Shown piece after piece: positions 1-5,593 of a DNA stretch of 6,082 nt. The notes below the pieces were generated by a model. The model was not told the DNA's origin. It searched no databases and saw only the letters and a list, made by a program, of their open reading frames with translations. The translations under genes were made by a program, and so were the position numbers. How positions within the stretch are numbered: the first letter of the stretch is position 1; the number at the start of each line of letters is the position of its first letter. Source of the DNA: Anaerolineae bacterium (GTDB lineage Bacteria > Chloroflexota > Anaerolineae > E26-bin7); assembly GCA_029933115.1 (NCBI GenBank), contig JAOZOT010000225.1, positions 1-6,082 on the forward strand, written 5' to 3'.

Positions 1-98
1 TGTGTGGGAACATGCCCCACTCGATCACTTGCCCACGTTTACGTGCGGACTTACCGGTACTATATGACCTATCGTTTTTGCCACGAGCGGAGGATAAG

Positions 99-701
99 AT
101 GAGTGAGAACAGGATGGGTACTATGATTCAGACGGCACCACAGGCGCGGCCCTGGCCGCCGGAGCAGGGTCAGTGGACTTATGAGGACTGGCTGCGCCTG
201 CCCGATGACGGTTTTCGCTACGAGGTATTGAATGGAGTGTTGTATATGACCCCACCACCACGCATTCGACATCAGGTCACACTGGAGAATCTGTCCAGAC
301 GGCTCGGCAACTTTGTGGCCGAGCGCAAGTTGGGATGGGTGCTGTTCGCTCCCTGCGGCGTGCGTCTGCCGGGCCAGCCGGTGCCCGTCCAGCCGGATAT
401 CCTATTTGTGCGAGCCGAACGGCGTGACATCATTGGTGAAGAGTACGTTGAAGGCGCACCGGACTTGGTGGTGGAGGTGCTCTCTCCCGGCAACTGGCTC
501 TACGACCGCACCGAGAAGTTCCGCGCCTATCAGGAGGCCGGGGTGCCGGAATACTGGATTGTGGACTATCGCGCCCGCACCATCGAAGTTTTCGTGCTGG
601 AAGAGGGCACTTATGCCCTGCTGGGCAAGTTCAATCCAGGAGAAGCAGCCCGCTCAAAGGTGCTGGCCGGGTTTGAAGTGATGGTGGAGGAGGTGGTGTG
701 A
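99..701 (+). CDS. Uma2 family (DUF820) PD-(D/E)XK nuclease-fold protein, first of a tandem pair
   Basis: A 200-aa protein with the Uma2/DUF820 signature. In order it has an N-terminal W-T-x-E-D-W segment (residues 26-31), a Y-E-V-L-N-G strand (41-46), PDILFV (99-104), PDLVVEVLSP (121-130), D-R-x-E-K (136-140), a Y...AGVPEYWIVD block (144-156) and a beta-rich tail. Asp100, Glu126 and probably Lys140 fit the catalytic positions of the restriction-endonuclease fold, and the length is normal for the family. The cellular role of Uma2 proteins is poorly established; nuclease activity is inferred from the fold. The reading frame stays open upstream to an ATG at 12, but ATG 99 is chosen because GGAGG lies at 89-93, five bases before it, and homology begins only after it. 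The stop overlaps the start of the next Uma2 gene, so the two are probably co-translated. The last 41 codons (nt 573-694) are identical to those of the neighbour. Confidence 0.9.
   Translation: MSENRMGTMIQTAPQARPWPPEQGQWTYEDWLRLPDDGFRYEVLNGVLYMTPPPRIRHQVTLENLSRRLGNFVAERKLGWVLFAPCGVRLPGQPVPVQPDILFVRAERRDIIGEEYVEGAPDLVVEVLSPGNWLYDRTEKFRAYQEAGVPEYWIVDYRARTIEVFVLEEGTYALLGKFNPGEAARSKVLAGFEVMVEEVV
573..694 (+). repeat. Perfect 122-bp direct repeat, copy 1 (3' end of first Uma2 gene)
   Basis: Every base matches 1175-1296, an offset of 602. The identity begins abruptly at GCCCGCACC and ends abruptly after GGAGGAGGT; the flanking bases differ on both sides (C572 versus G1174, G695 versus C1297). It codes for the beta-rich C-terminal tail in the same frame in both genes. 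Its last bases also provide the ribosome binding site of the second gene. Confidence 0.97.
686..693 (+). promoter_or_regulatory. Ribosome binding site for the second Uma2 gene, embedded in the first gene
   Basis: GGAGGAGG sits seven bases before ATG 701 and at the same time encodes part of the C-terminal Glu/Val-rich residues of the first protein. It decides the start of the second gene and supports translational coupling. It lies inside the 122-bp repeat. Confidence 0.75.
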
Positions 702-1306
702 TGACAACCCAGGATGCGACACAGACGACACAACCCCGTCTGGCCACACAGATCGCTCAGTTGTGGCCTCCTCAAGGGGAATGGACCGAAGCCGATTACT
801 TTGCCCTGCCCGATACCAATCGGATCATCGAACTCTCGGAAGGAGTACTGATCATGCCTCCTCACCCAACTGACACCCACCAGCGGATTGTCGGCGCATT
901 GTATAGATACATTCACGCCTTCGTCGAAACCCACAACCTGGGTACCGTGCGCTTTGCCCCGCTGCCGGTACGACTCTGGGTGGGCAAGATCCGCGAGCCG
1001 GACATCCTTTTCGTCTCTCACGCGCACGCCGACCGGATTGATGAACAAGCTTATGGCCCACCTGATCTGGTGGTGGAAGTGCTTTCTCCCGGCACCTGGC
1101 GCGCCGACCGTGGCGAAAAGTTCCTGGAATATGCCCGCGCCGGCGTGGCTGAGTACTGGCTAGTAGACCCCGAGGCCCGCACCATCGAAGTTTTCGTGCT
1201 GGAAGAGGGCACTTATGCCCTGCTGGGCAAGTTCAATCCAGGAGAAGCAGCCCGCTCAAAGGTGCTGGCCGGGTTTGAAGTGATGGTGGAGGAGGTCTTT
1301 GAGTAG
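701..1306 (+). CDS. Uma2 family (DUF820) PD-(D/E)XK nuclease-fold protein, second of a tandem pair
   Basis: A 201-aa paralogue of the preceding gene, collinear with it almost residue for residue. It has E-W-T-E-A-D-Y (27-33), I-I-E-L-S-E-G (42-48), PDILFV (100-105), PDLVVEVLSPG (121-131), D-R-G-E-K (136-140) and AGVAEYWLVDP (147-157). Asp101, Glu126 and Lys140 are the likely active-site residues of the nuclease fold. ATG 701 is preferred over GTG 698: it overlaps the upstream stop (TGATG arrangement) and has GGAGGAGG at 686-693, seven bases ahead. The N-terminal 158 residues differ clearly from the first gene, whereas the final part is identical at DNA level, including third codon positions. 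No terminator is visible between its stop and the promoter at 1327, so some transcription could run into the riboswitch region. Function beyond the family assignment is unknown. Confidence 0.9.
   Translation: MTTQDATQTTQPRLATQIAQLWPPQGEWTEADYFALPDTNRIIELSEGVLIMPPHPTDTHQRIVGALYRYIHAFVETHNLGTVRFAPLPVRLWVGKIREPDILFVSHAHADRIDEQAYGPPDLVVEVLSPGTWRADRGEKFLEYARAGVAEYWLVDPEARTIEVFVLEEGTYALLGKFNPGEAARSKVLAGFEVMVEEVFE
1175..1296 (+). repeat. Perfect 122-bp direct repeat, copy 2 (3' end of second Uma2 gene)
   Basis: Exact copy of 573-694. The coding DNA immediately upstream of both copies is clearly diverged, so the identity is not explained by an old duplication of the whole gene. The copied GGAGGAGG at 1288-1295 now lies just before the stop and serves no visible downstream gene. 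Confidence 0.97.
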
Positions 1307-1326
1307 GAGCATTGATTTCGGGCAGC

Positions 1327-1355
1327 TTGACAAACCTTTACAACTGTGCTAGACT
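1327..1355 (+). promoter_or_regulatory. Sigma70-type promoter of the glycine riboswitch/glyA-gcvT unit
   Basis: TTGACA (1327-1332) and TAGACT (1350-1355) are separated by 17 bases, and TGC directly before the -10 forms an extended -10. Transcription would be expected to start near 1361-1363, giving a leader of roughly 475 nt before ATG 1839. The position, between the Uma2 stop and the riboswitch, is where this operon needs a promoter. Confidence 0.8.
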
Positions 1356-1383
1356 CTAGCCGGGGTGACAACCGGCTTGCGAA

Positions 1384-1424
1384 GCCTGCTGCGCAGGCCT
1401 CACAACCAAAGACTGCGCTGGTTG
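1384..1424 (+). other. Two small hairpins in the leader ahead of aptamer I
   Basis: GCCTGC (1384-1389) pairs with GCAGGC (1393-1398) around a 3-nt loop. CAACCA (1403-1408) pairs with TGGTTG (1419-1424) around a 10-nt loop. They lie between the predicted transcription start and aptamer I. No function is claimed; they may insulate or stabilise the 5' end of the leader. Confidence 0.5.
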
Positions 1425-1429
1425 ATGCA

Positions 1430-1518
1430 TGGCGGGAGAGAACCGTCAGGTCGCCGAAGGGGCAATCTGCCGAGGGTCGTCCACCCGGCAGCTAATCTCT
1501 CAGGCAAAAGGACCGCCA
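1430..1518 (+). promoter_or_regulatory. Glycine riboswitch, aptamer I (canonical)
   Basis: This matches the gcvT-type glycine aptamer. P1 is TGGCGG (1430-1435) with CCGCCA (1513-1518), plus GAGAG (1436-1440) with CTCTC (1497-1501). The conserved core is GCCGAAGGGGCAA (1453-1465). P3 is CTGCCG (1467-1472) with CGGCAG (1486-1491). The conserved 3' strand TCTCAGGCAAAAGGACC follows. P2 is short (ACC/GGT at 1442-1451). Glycine aptamers usually occur as tandem pairs controlling glycine-cleavage or glycine-transport genes, which fits the GlyA-GcvT gene downstream. A short linker of about ten bases leads to aptamer II. Confidence 0.93.
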
Positions 1519-1528
1519 CGCTGACAGC

Positions 1529-1746
1529 ACTCTGAAGAGCCGGCCTGGACGACAGGCCGCACCGAAGGGGCAAATCCCACCCTTGGCGTAACTACTCACC
1601 CTCCCGCAAGATTGGACATCCTTTAGGTGCAAAATATGCCCTGAAAGTCTGCACAAGCCGTCAATCGCAACCTGCGAGAGGGTAGGCTGAGCGGTTACCC
1701 CTTTGCCGAAGAAGGTGGGATAAACTCTCAGGTTCCAGAGACAGAG
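1529..1746 (+). promoter_or_regulatory. Glycine riboswitch, aptamer II with an oversized P3 arm
   Basis: The 5' half is canonical: CTCTG (1530-1534), AGAG (1536-1539), P2 CGGCCTG/CAGGCCG (1541-1547 and 1552-1558) and core ACCGAAGGGGCAA (1561-1573). The matching 3' half appears only about 150 nt later: CTCTCAGG at 1725-1732 and CAGAG at 1742-1746, which close P1 by pairing with AGAG and CTCTG. ATCCCACC (1574-1581) pairs perfectly with GGTGGGAT (1714-1721), exactly where P3 belongs, so the interval behaves as an extended P3 arm. A usual aptamer of this class is about 80-100 nt; this one spans about 218. An alternative is that a third, partial aptamer (1669-1746) competes for the same 3' strand. 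Glycine binding would be expected to affect the terminator that follows directly. Confidence 0.82.
1574..1721 (+). other. Extended P3 arm/insertion within aptamer II
   Basis: A nested set of pairings runs inward from the 8-bp base (1574-1581 with 1714-1721): GGC 1585-1587 with GCC 1705-1707; GTAAC 1588-1592 with GTTAC 1694-1698; CTCA 1595-1598 with TGAG 1688-1691; CCCTC 1599-1603 with GAGGG 1678-1682; CGCA 1605-1608 with TGCG 1673-1676; GATTG 1610-1614 with CAATC 1662-1666; GTGCA 1627-1631 with TGCAC 1650-1654. The order is fully nested, which supports one long imperfect arm. These pairings were found by eye, without energy calculation. A third CCGAAG core lies at 1706-1711 inside the arm. 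Confidence 0.6.
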
Positions 1747-1777
1747 AAACGGACACAATATAGGAGTCCGTTTTTTT
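1747..1777 (+). terminator. Intrinsic terminator, expression platform of the glycine riboswitch
   Basis: AAACGGAC (1747-1754) pairs with GTCCGTTT (1766-1773) over 8 bp, with an 11-nt loop and a run of seven T (1771-1777). It begins immediately after the last P1 base of aptamer II (1746) and lies 61 nt before the start codon, so it is placed to abort transcription before glyA-gcvT. The stem could extend by A-U and G-U pairs into the P1 strand CAGAG (1742-1746), which would make P1 and the full terminator compete. Under that reading, glycine binding favours read-through, as in known gcvT switches. The direction of control is inferred. Confidence 0.8.
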
Positions 1778-1838
1778 GTTTCCCCCCAACCACGGTTGAG
1801 TGCAAAGCTACCTGTGTCATAAAGGAAGGAGTGCAGAA

Positions 1839-4800
1839 ATGGAGAATCGAGATTACGCGGACTATTGCTTCGGAGTGGACTTGGCCGAGATAGACCCTGA
1901 CATCAGCGAGATCATTTCTCTCGAAGAGGAAAGACAGGCCAGAAAATTCGTCTTCATCCCCTCGGAAAGCATCGCTCCCAAGGCCGTCCGCCAGGCACTG
2001 GGCTCGGTTTTCAACAACGTCTACGCCGAGGGCTACCCGCCCCTGCGAATGACCCGAGATGAGGAGAAGATGCTGCTGGATTTCGGTCACCAGTTGGCCT
2101 ACTACCGGCGCTACGCCGACCGGCGCTTCTACAAGGGCGTGGACTATGTGCACTTTGTGGAAACCCTGGCCCAACGCCGCTGCGCCCAGTGCTTCGCCAA
2201 CGAGCGGGTCAGCGCCGACCAGATCTTTGTCAACGTCCAACCCCTCTCCGGCGCGGCGGCCAACCTGGCCGTCTACAATGCTTTCCTGGAGGCAGGCGAC
2301 ACCCTGATGGGCATGGACCTCTACCAGGGCGGCCACCTGACCCACGGCAGCGAGTTCAACATCTCAGGCCAGAAATACCATGTCGTATCCTATGGGGTCA
2401 GCAAGTCCACCGGGCGACTGGACTACGACCAGATCATGAAGCTGGCTTTGGAGCACCGGCCCAAGATAATCGTCGCCGGCTATACTTCCTACCCCTGGGC
2501 CCCCGACTGGGACAAGTTCCGGGAGATAGCCGATGCCTGCGGGGCCTTGCTCATGGCTGACATCGCTCACACCGCCGGCCTAGCCATCGCCGGCGTCTAT
2601 CCCAACCCGGTGGGCATCGCTGACGTCACCACCTTCACCACCCACAAGACCATTTGCGGCCCCCGTGGGGCGGTGATCATGACCACTGACGAGGACAAGG
2701 CTGCTCTCATAGACGCGGCTGTTTTCCCCGGTGAGCAGGGCGGTCCTCACACCAACAAGTTCGCAGCTATGGCCGTGGCTTTCAAAATCGCCCAGACTGA
2801 CTGCTTCAAAGAACTCCAGAAGCGGATCGTGGACAACGCCCAGTATCTGGCCGAGGGGTTGCAGAAACAGGGGATCAAGCTGGCCTACGGCGGAACCGAC
2901 ACCCACCTGCTGATGATTGATCTGAACGGGATCAAGTCAAAGAACGGGCTGCCCCTGCGAGGCGAACCGGCCGTCCGCATCCTGGACCTGTGCGGGCTGG
3001 TGGCCAACAAAAACACCATCCCCGGCGACGAGGTGACCGCTCTGGGGATGGGTGTCCGCTTGGGCACACCCTGGATCAGCCAGCGGGGGATGGGCAAGGC
3101 CGAAATGGAGAAGCTGGCTGAGCTGATCGCCCGCGTCCTCAAGAACATCCAACCTTACAGCTACATGGGCATAATCGGTGAACTGCCGCGTGGCAAGATT
3201 GACATGGACATCTTGGAAGAAGTCAGATGTGAAGTGGCGGCGCTGACAGAGGAGACTCGCGCCGAAACCGCCTCTTGTGGCAGTGGGTACCCTCATTACT
3301 GCTTCCCTTGTGAGGAGCCCCGGGACGAGCCGGGAATACTGGCCATCAGTGGCTGGCGGGCGCTGCCCTTCCTGCAAGAGGTGGGCACCAACAACATCGC
3401 CGACCTCAAGCCTGGCCAGAGCAGGCGCACCCTGCTGTTGGACAAGGACGGCCAGCTCATAGATGACGTCCACATCCTTCGGCTAGAGCCCGACCAATGG
3501 AATCGCGACCGTTACATCGTGGTCACCAGTCCCACCCAGACCGAGTTGGTCAAAACCTGGTTCCGCAACCTGTCCGACGGCTACATTATATTCGACGAGG
3601 ATGACCTTTACCGCAAGGTTCAGGGGCCGGTCACAGTAGATGACCTCCTGATGGACGAAGTGGATGAAGCCCTCAAGGAGGAAGGGCTCAAATTCCGCGA
3701 CAGCCTCAAAGGCGTCGAGCCGCTTTTCAAACCCGGGGAACCGATGCCCGACGGCCTCTCCCTTTTCAAGGCCGGACATCAAGAACTCTTCAGCCTGTCC
3801 AAGCCTTACTTCATTGGCCAAAAGAACCTGGAGAGTGTGCGGCCCAAAGTGGAAAGAGAGGAATGGCGTTGGGAAGAGCCGGAGGATGCGCCCCTCAAGC
3901 GCACCCCTCTCTACGAGGAACACAAAAAGCTGACCAGGAAGATCATCCCCTTCGCCGGTTGGGAGATGCCGGTCTGGTACACCGGCGTCAGCGACGAACA
4001 CCGGGCGGTGCGACAGGCGGCCGGCCTTTTCGACGTGGCTCACATGGGCGTTTTCGAGATTGCCGGCGAGTACGCGACCGACTTCCTGGACATCGTTTGC
4101 TCCAACTATATCCGCTGGCTCGACGATGGTCAATCAATGTATTCCTACCTGCTTGATCCCGATGCCAACGTCATTGACGACGTTATGGTCTACCGTCGCC
4201 GGAAGGACCTCTACCTGATGGTGGTCAACGCTGCCAACGAAGATAAGGATTGGGATTGGCTGAACGCCGTCAACGAGGGGCGGGTGCTCATTGACCGGGA
4301 ACACCCCGACAAAGAGGTGCTCGGCAGAGCGGTTCTGCGCAACCTCAAGGATCCTTCCTCCGGCGAGCGGCAGCGTGTTGACCTGGCGCTGCAAGGCCCC
4401 AAATCGCTGGCCATCCTGCAAAGCCTGACTGACGACCAGAAGGTGAAGGACGCCCTAGCCAGAGTCCGCCGCACCGACCTCATCGAGACAGAGTTGGCCG
4501 GATTCGACCTGGTGATTGCCCGCACCGGCTATTGCGGCGAAGAAGTCGGCTACGAGATTTTCGTCCATCCCGATCAGGCGGCCGCCCTCTGGAATCTGCT
4601 GCTGGAGAAGGGGAAACCCTTCGGCCTCCAGCCGACTGGCCTGGCCTGTCGGGATTCGACCCGCACCGAGGCGGGACTACCCTTGTACGGTCACGAACTG
4701 GCGGGCCCCTTTGGCATCAATCCTATCGAGGCCGGCTTCAGCGGCTACGTCAAGCTGCACAAGCCTTTCTTCATTGGCCGCCGGGCGTTGATGGAAAAAG

Positions 4801-5189
4801 GGTACAACACCGGCAAGGAGGTGATCCGCTTCCGCATGAACGAGAAGGGGGTGCGGGTGCCCAAGACCGGCGACCCGGTGGTCAACAAACGGGGCAAGTA
4901 CATCGGTGTGGTGACCTCCTGCGCCATTGACAGCCAGGGCTACCTTTTGGGGTTGGCCTATGTGGACAAGCGTTACAACCGGGAAGGGGAGCAGATTGGC
5001 ATCTTTAGTCTGCCAAAGAAGGTGCCGCCCTGCAAGGCTATGGACGAGCTGGCTCCTGGCGACCGGGTGCTGCTGCACGACGAGGCCACTGTGCTGACCC
5101 GCTTCCCGACGCCTGAGGAGAAAGAGACCTGGCGGGGCAAGCCCGCGAGAAGGATAGCTACCTTCAGAGACCTGGTGCAGACAGAATAG
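1839..5189 (+). CDS. GlyA-GcvT fusion: serine hydroxymethyltransferase joined to glycine-cleavage aminomethyltransferase
   Basis: A 1116-aa cytosolic protein. Residues ~20-445 are a PLP-dependent serine hydroxymethyltransferase (serine + THF to glycine + 5,10-methylene-THF, reversible): PSES (41-44), YAEGYP (62-67), RRFY (95-98), SGAAAN (137-142), GGHLTHG (164-170), DIAHTAG (241-247), Schiff-base Lys270 in TTHKT and substrate-binding Arg407 in GVRLGTP. Residues ~500-675 are a shortened GcvT-like module. Residues ~686-1050 are a full GcvT (aminomethyl-H protein + THF to methylene-THF + ammonia): RTPLYEEH (688-695), PFAGWEMP (704-711), VIDDV with catalytic-type Asp780/781, RTGYCGEE (895-902), CRDSTRTEAGLPLYGHE (937-953), FIGRRAL (978-984), followed by a ~60-aa C-terminal extension. 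Start ATG 1839 is chosen over in-frame GTG 1800 because AAGGAAGGAG lies at 1822-1831. The two enzymes share methylene-THF, and the upstream glycine riboswitch agrees. A ~26-residue insertion sits at 68-93. No separate gcvH or gcvP is present here. Confidence 0.93.
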   Translation: MENRDYADYCFGVDLAEIDPDISEIISLEEERQARKFVFIPSESIAPKAVRQALGSVFNNVYAEGYPPLRMTRDEEKMLLDFGHQLAYYRRYADRRFYKGVDYVHFVETLAQRRCAQCFANERVSADQIFVNVQPLSGAAANLAVYNAFLEAGDTLMGMDLYQGGHLTHGSEFNISGQKYHVVSYGVSKSTGRLDYDQIMKLALEHRPKIIVAGYTSYPWAPDWDKFREIADACGALLMADIAHTAGLAIAGVYPNPVGIADVTTFTTHKTICGPRGAVIMTTDEDKAALIDAAVFPGEQGGPHTNKFAAMAVAFKIAQTDCFKELQKRIVDNAQYLAEGLQKQGIKLAYGGTDTHLLMIDLNGIKSKNGLPLRGEPAVRILDLCGLVANKNTIPGDEVTALGMGVRLGTPWISQRGMGKAEMEKLAELIARVLKNIQPYSYMGIIGELPRGKIDMDILEEVRCEVAALTEETRAETASCGSGYPHYCFPCEEPRDEPGILAISGWRALPFLQEVGTNNIADLKPGQSRRTLLLDKDGQLIDDVHILRLEPDQWNRDRYIVVTSPTQTELVKTWFRNLSDGYIIFDEDDLYRKVQGPVTVDDLLMDEVDEALKEEGLKFRDSLKGVEPLFKPGEPMPDGLSLFKAGHQELFSLSKPYFIGQKNLESVRPKVEREEWRWEEPEDAPLKRTPLYEEHKKLTRKIIPFAGWEMPVWYTGVSDEHRAVRQAAGLFDVAHMGVFEIAGEYATDFLDIVCSNYIRWLDDGQSMYSYLLDPDANVIDDVMVYRRRKDLYLMVVNAANEDKDWDWLNAVNEGRVLIDREHPDKEVLGRAVLRNLKDPSSGERQRVDLALQGPKSLAILQSLTDDQKVKDALARVRRTDLIETELAGFDLVIARTGYCGEEVGYEIFVHPDQAAALWNLLLEKGKPFGLQPTGLACRDSTRTEAGLPLYGHELAGPFGINPIEAGFSGYVKLHKPFFIGRRALMEKGYNTGKEVIRFRMNEKGVRVPKTGDPVVNKRGKYIGVVTSCAIDSQGYLLGLAYVDKRYNREGEQIGIFSLPKKVPPCKAMDELAPGDRVLLHDEATVLTRFPTPEEKETWRGKPARRIATFRDLVQTE
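3333..3863 (+). other. Internal shortened GcvT-like module of the fusion protein
   Basis: This covers residues ~499-675. ISGWRALPFL (503-512), TNNIADLKPGQSRRTLLLD (517-535), GQLIDDV (538-544) and RYIVVTS (558-564) match the N-terminal GcvT/YgfZ folate-binding pattern. KAG...LSKPYFIGQKNL (644-664) aligns without gaps to EAG...LHKPFFIGRRAL (964-984) of the full GcvT, with 9 of 21 residues identical. The distance between the IDDV and KP-Y/F-FIG anchors is 114 residues here and 196 in the full domain, so about 82 residues are missing, including the RTGYxGEE and RDSxRxEAG segments. It is probably catalytically inactive. It could be structural, or the remnant of a duplicated GcvT domain. Confidence 0.7.
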
Positions 5190-5193
5190 CGGG

Positions 5194-5232
5194 AACCCTT
5201 GCGAAGGCTTGGCGACAACCTTCGCAAGGGTT
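5194..5232 (+). terminator. Strong hairpin after glyA-gcvT, likely transcription terminator
   Basis: AACCCTTGCGAAGG (5194-5207) pairs perfectly with CCTTCGCAAGGGTT (5219-5232) over 14 bp, with an 11-nt loop, starting five bases after the stop codon. The downstream U tract is poor (TTTGACCACTTTCC), so termination may be incomplete, or the hairpin may mainly protect the 3' end of the mRNA. Confidence 0.7.
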
Positions 5233-5259
5233 TGACCACTTTCCTTTATTCATCAGATG

Positions 5260-5268
5260 TGGTAAAAT
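5260..5268 (+). promoter_or_regulatory. Candidate extended -10 promoter of the toxin-antitoxin operon
   Basis: TGGTAAAAT gives an extended -10 (TGn followed by TAAAAT at 5263-5268), 28 bases before the antitoxin start. No convincing -35 is present at 16-18 bases; TTGACC at 5232-5237 is 25 bases away, too far. It is supported mainly by its place between the hairpin and the antitoxin ribosome binding site. Confidence 0.4.
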
Positions 5269-5296
5269 GTTGACATCAATCCGTGGAGGTGGGAAT

Positions 5297-5593
5297 ATGG
5301 TCACTATTCCGATCAGAGTATCTGAAGAGTTGGCGGAGCGGTTGGCACCGGTCCAGGAATACCTGGACCAGATCATTGAACTGGGCTTGCAGCATTGGCA
5401 GGGCCTGCCCGAAACCGACCTGACGCCGCGCCAACGCATCGAGCGGTTGCTGCGTGACACCGGCCTCATTGTCCCACTCGATCCGGCTATCGCCCGTCGC
5501 TACACTTCGGTGAGCCGCCAACGACAGCCGGCCGTGCACGCTGGCGGTAAGCCCGCCAGCCAGATCATCATTGAGCAACGAGGCATCTCGTGA
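5297..5593 (+). CDS. Antitoxin of a VapBC-like type II toxin-antitoxin pair
   Basis: A 98-aa protein that begins with a beta strand and helices, TIPIRVSEELAERL (3-16) followed by a second helix to about residue 34. This resembles a ribbon-helix-helix DNA-binding domain. The C-terminal part, with PLDPAIARRY (60-69) and GKPASQIIIEQRG (84-96), looks like the segment by which antitoxins of PIN toxins wrap the toxin. ATG 5297 is chosen over the in-frame ATG 5267 because GGAGGT lies at 5285-5290, six bases upstream, and the family pattern starts there. Its stop overlaps the GTG start of the PIN gene (GTGA), typical of antitoxin-toxin operons. It would be expected to neutralise the toxin and, with it, repress the operon promoter. 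The family is assigned by appearance and context rather than by a specific known member. Confidence 0.75.
   Translation: MVTIPIRVSEELAERLAPVQEYLDQIIELGLQHWQGLPETDLTPRQRIERLLRDTGLIVPLDPAIARRYTSVSRQRQPAVHAGGKPASQIIIEQRGIS

Noticed and set aside
4..20. Small hairpin GTGGG/CCCAC at the left edge
   Set aside because: Only 5 bp with a 7-nt loop and no T run; it could be a chance pairing.
29..63. Possible promoter for the Uma2 pair (TACTAT at 58-63 with TTGCCC at 29-34)
   Set aside because: The spacer is 23 bases and no -35 fits at 16-18 bases; the -10-like hexamer alone is too weak to annotate.
12..98. N-terminal extension of the first Uma2 ORF from ATG 12
   Set aside because: No ribosome binding site precedes ATG 12, the extra 29 residues lack family similarity, and GGAGG at 89-93 clearly marks ATG 99.
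1492..1758. 88-aa reverse-strand ORF across the leader
   Set aside because: It lies over the riboswitch, has no recognisable protein features, and the RNA structure explains the sequence constraint.
1800..1838. GTG 1800 as an upstream start of the GlyA-GcvT protein
   Set aside because: It adds 13 residues without GlyA similarity and has no ribosome binding site; ATG 1839 has a strong one.
1728..2345. 205-aa reverse-strand ORF and other long antisense ORFs over glyA-gcvT
   Set aside because: These are frame shadows of a high-GC coding gene; the forward frame carries complete family motifs.
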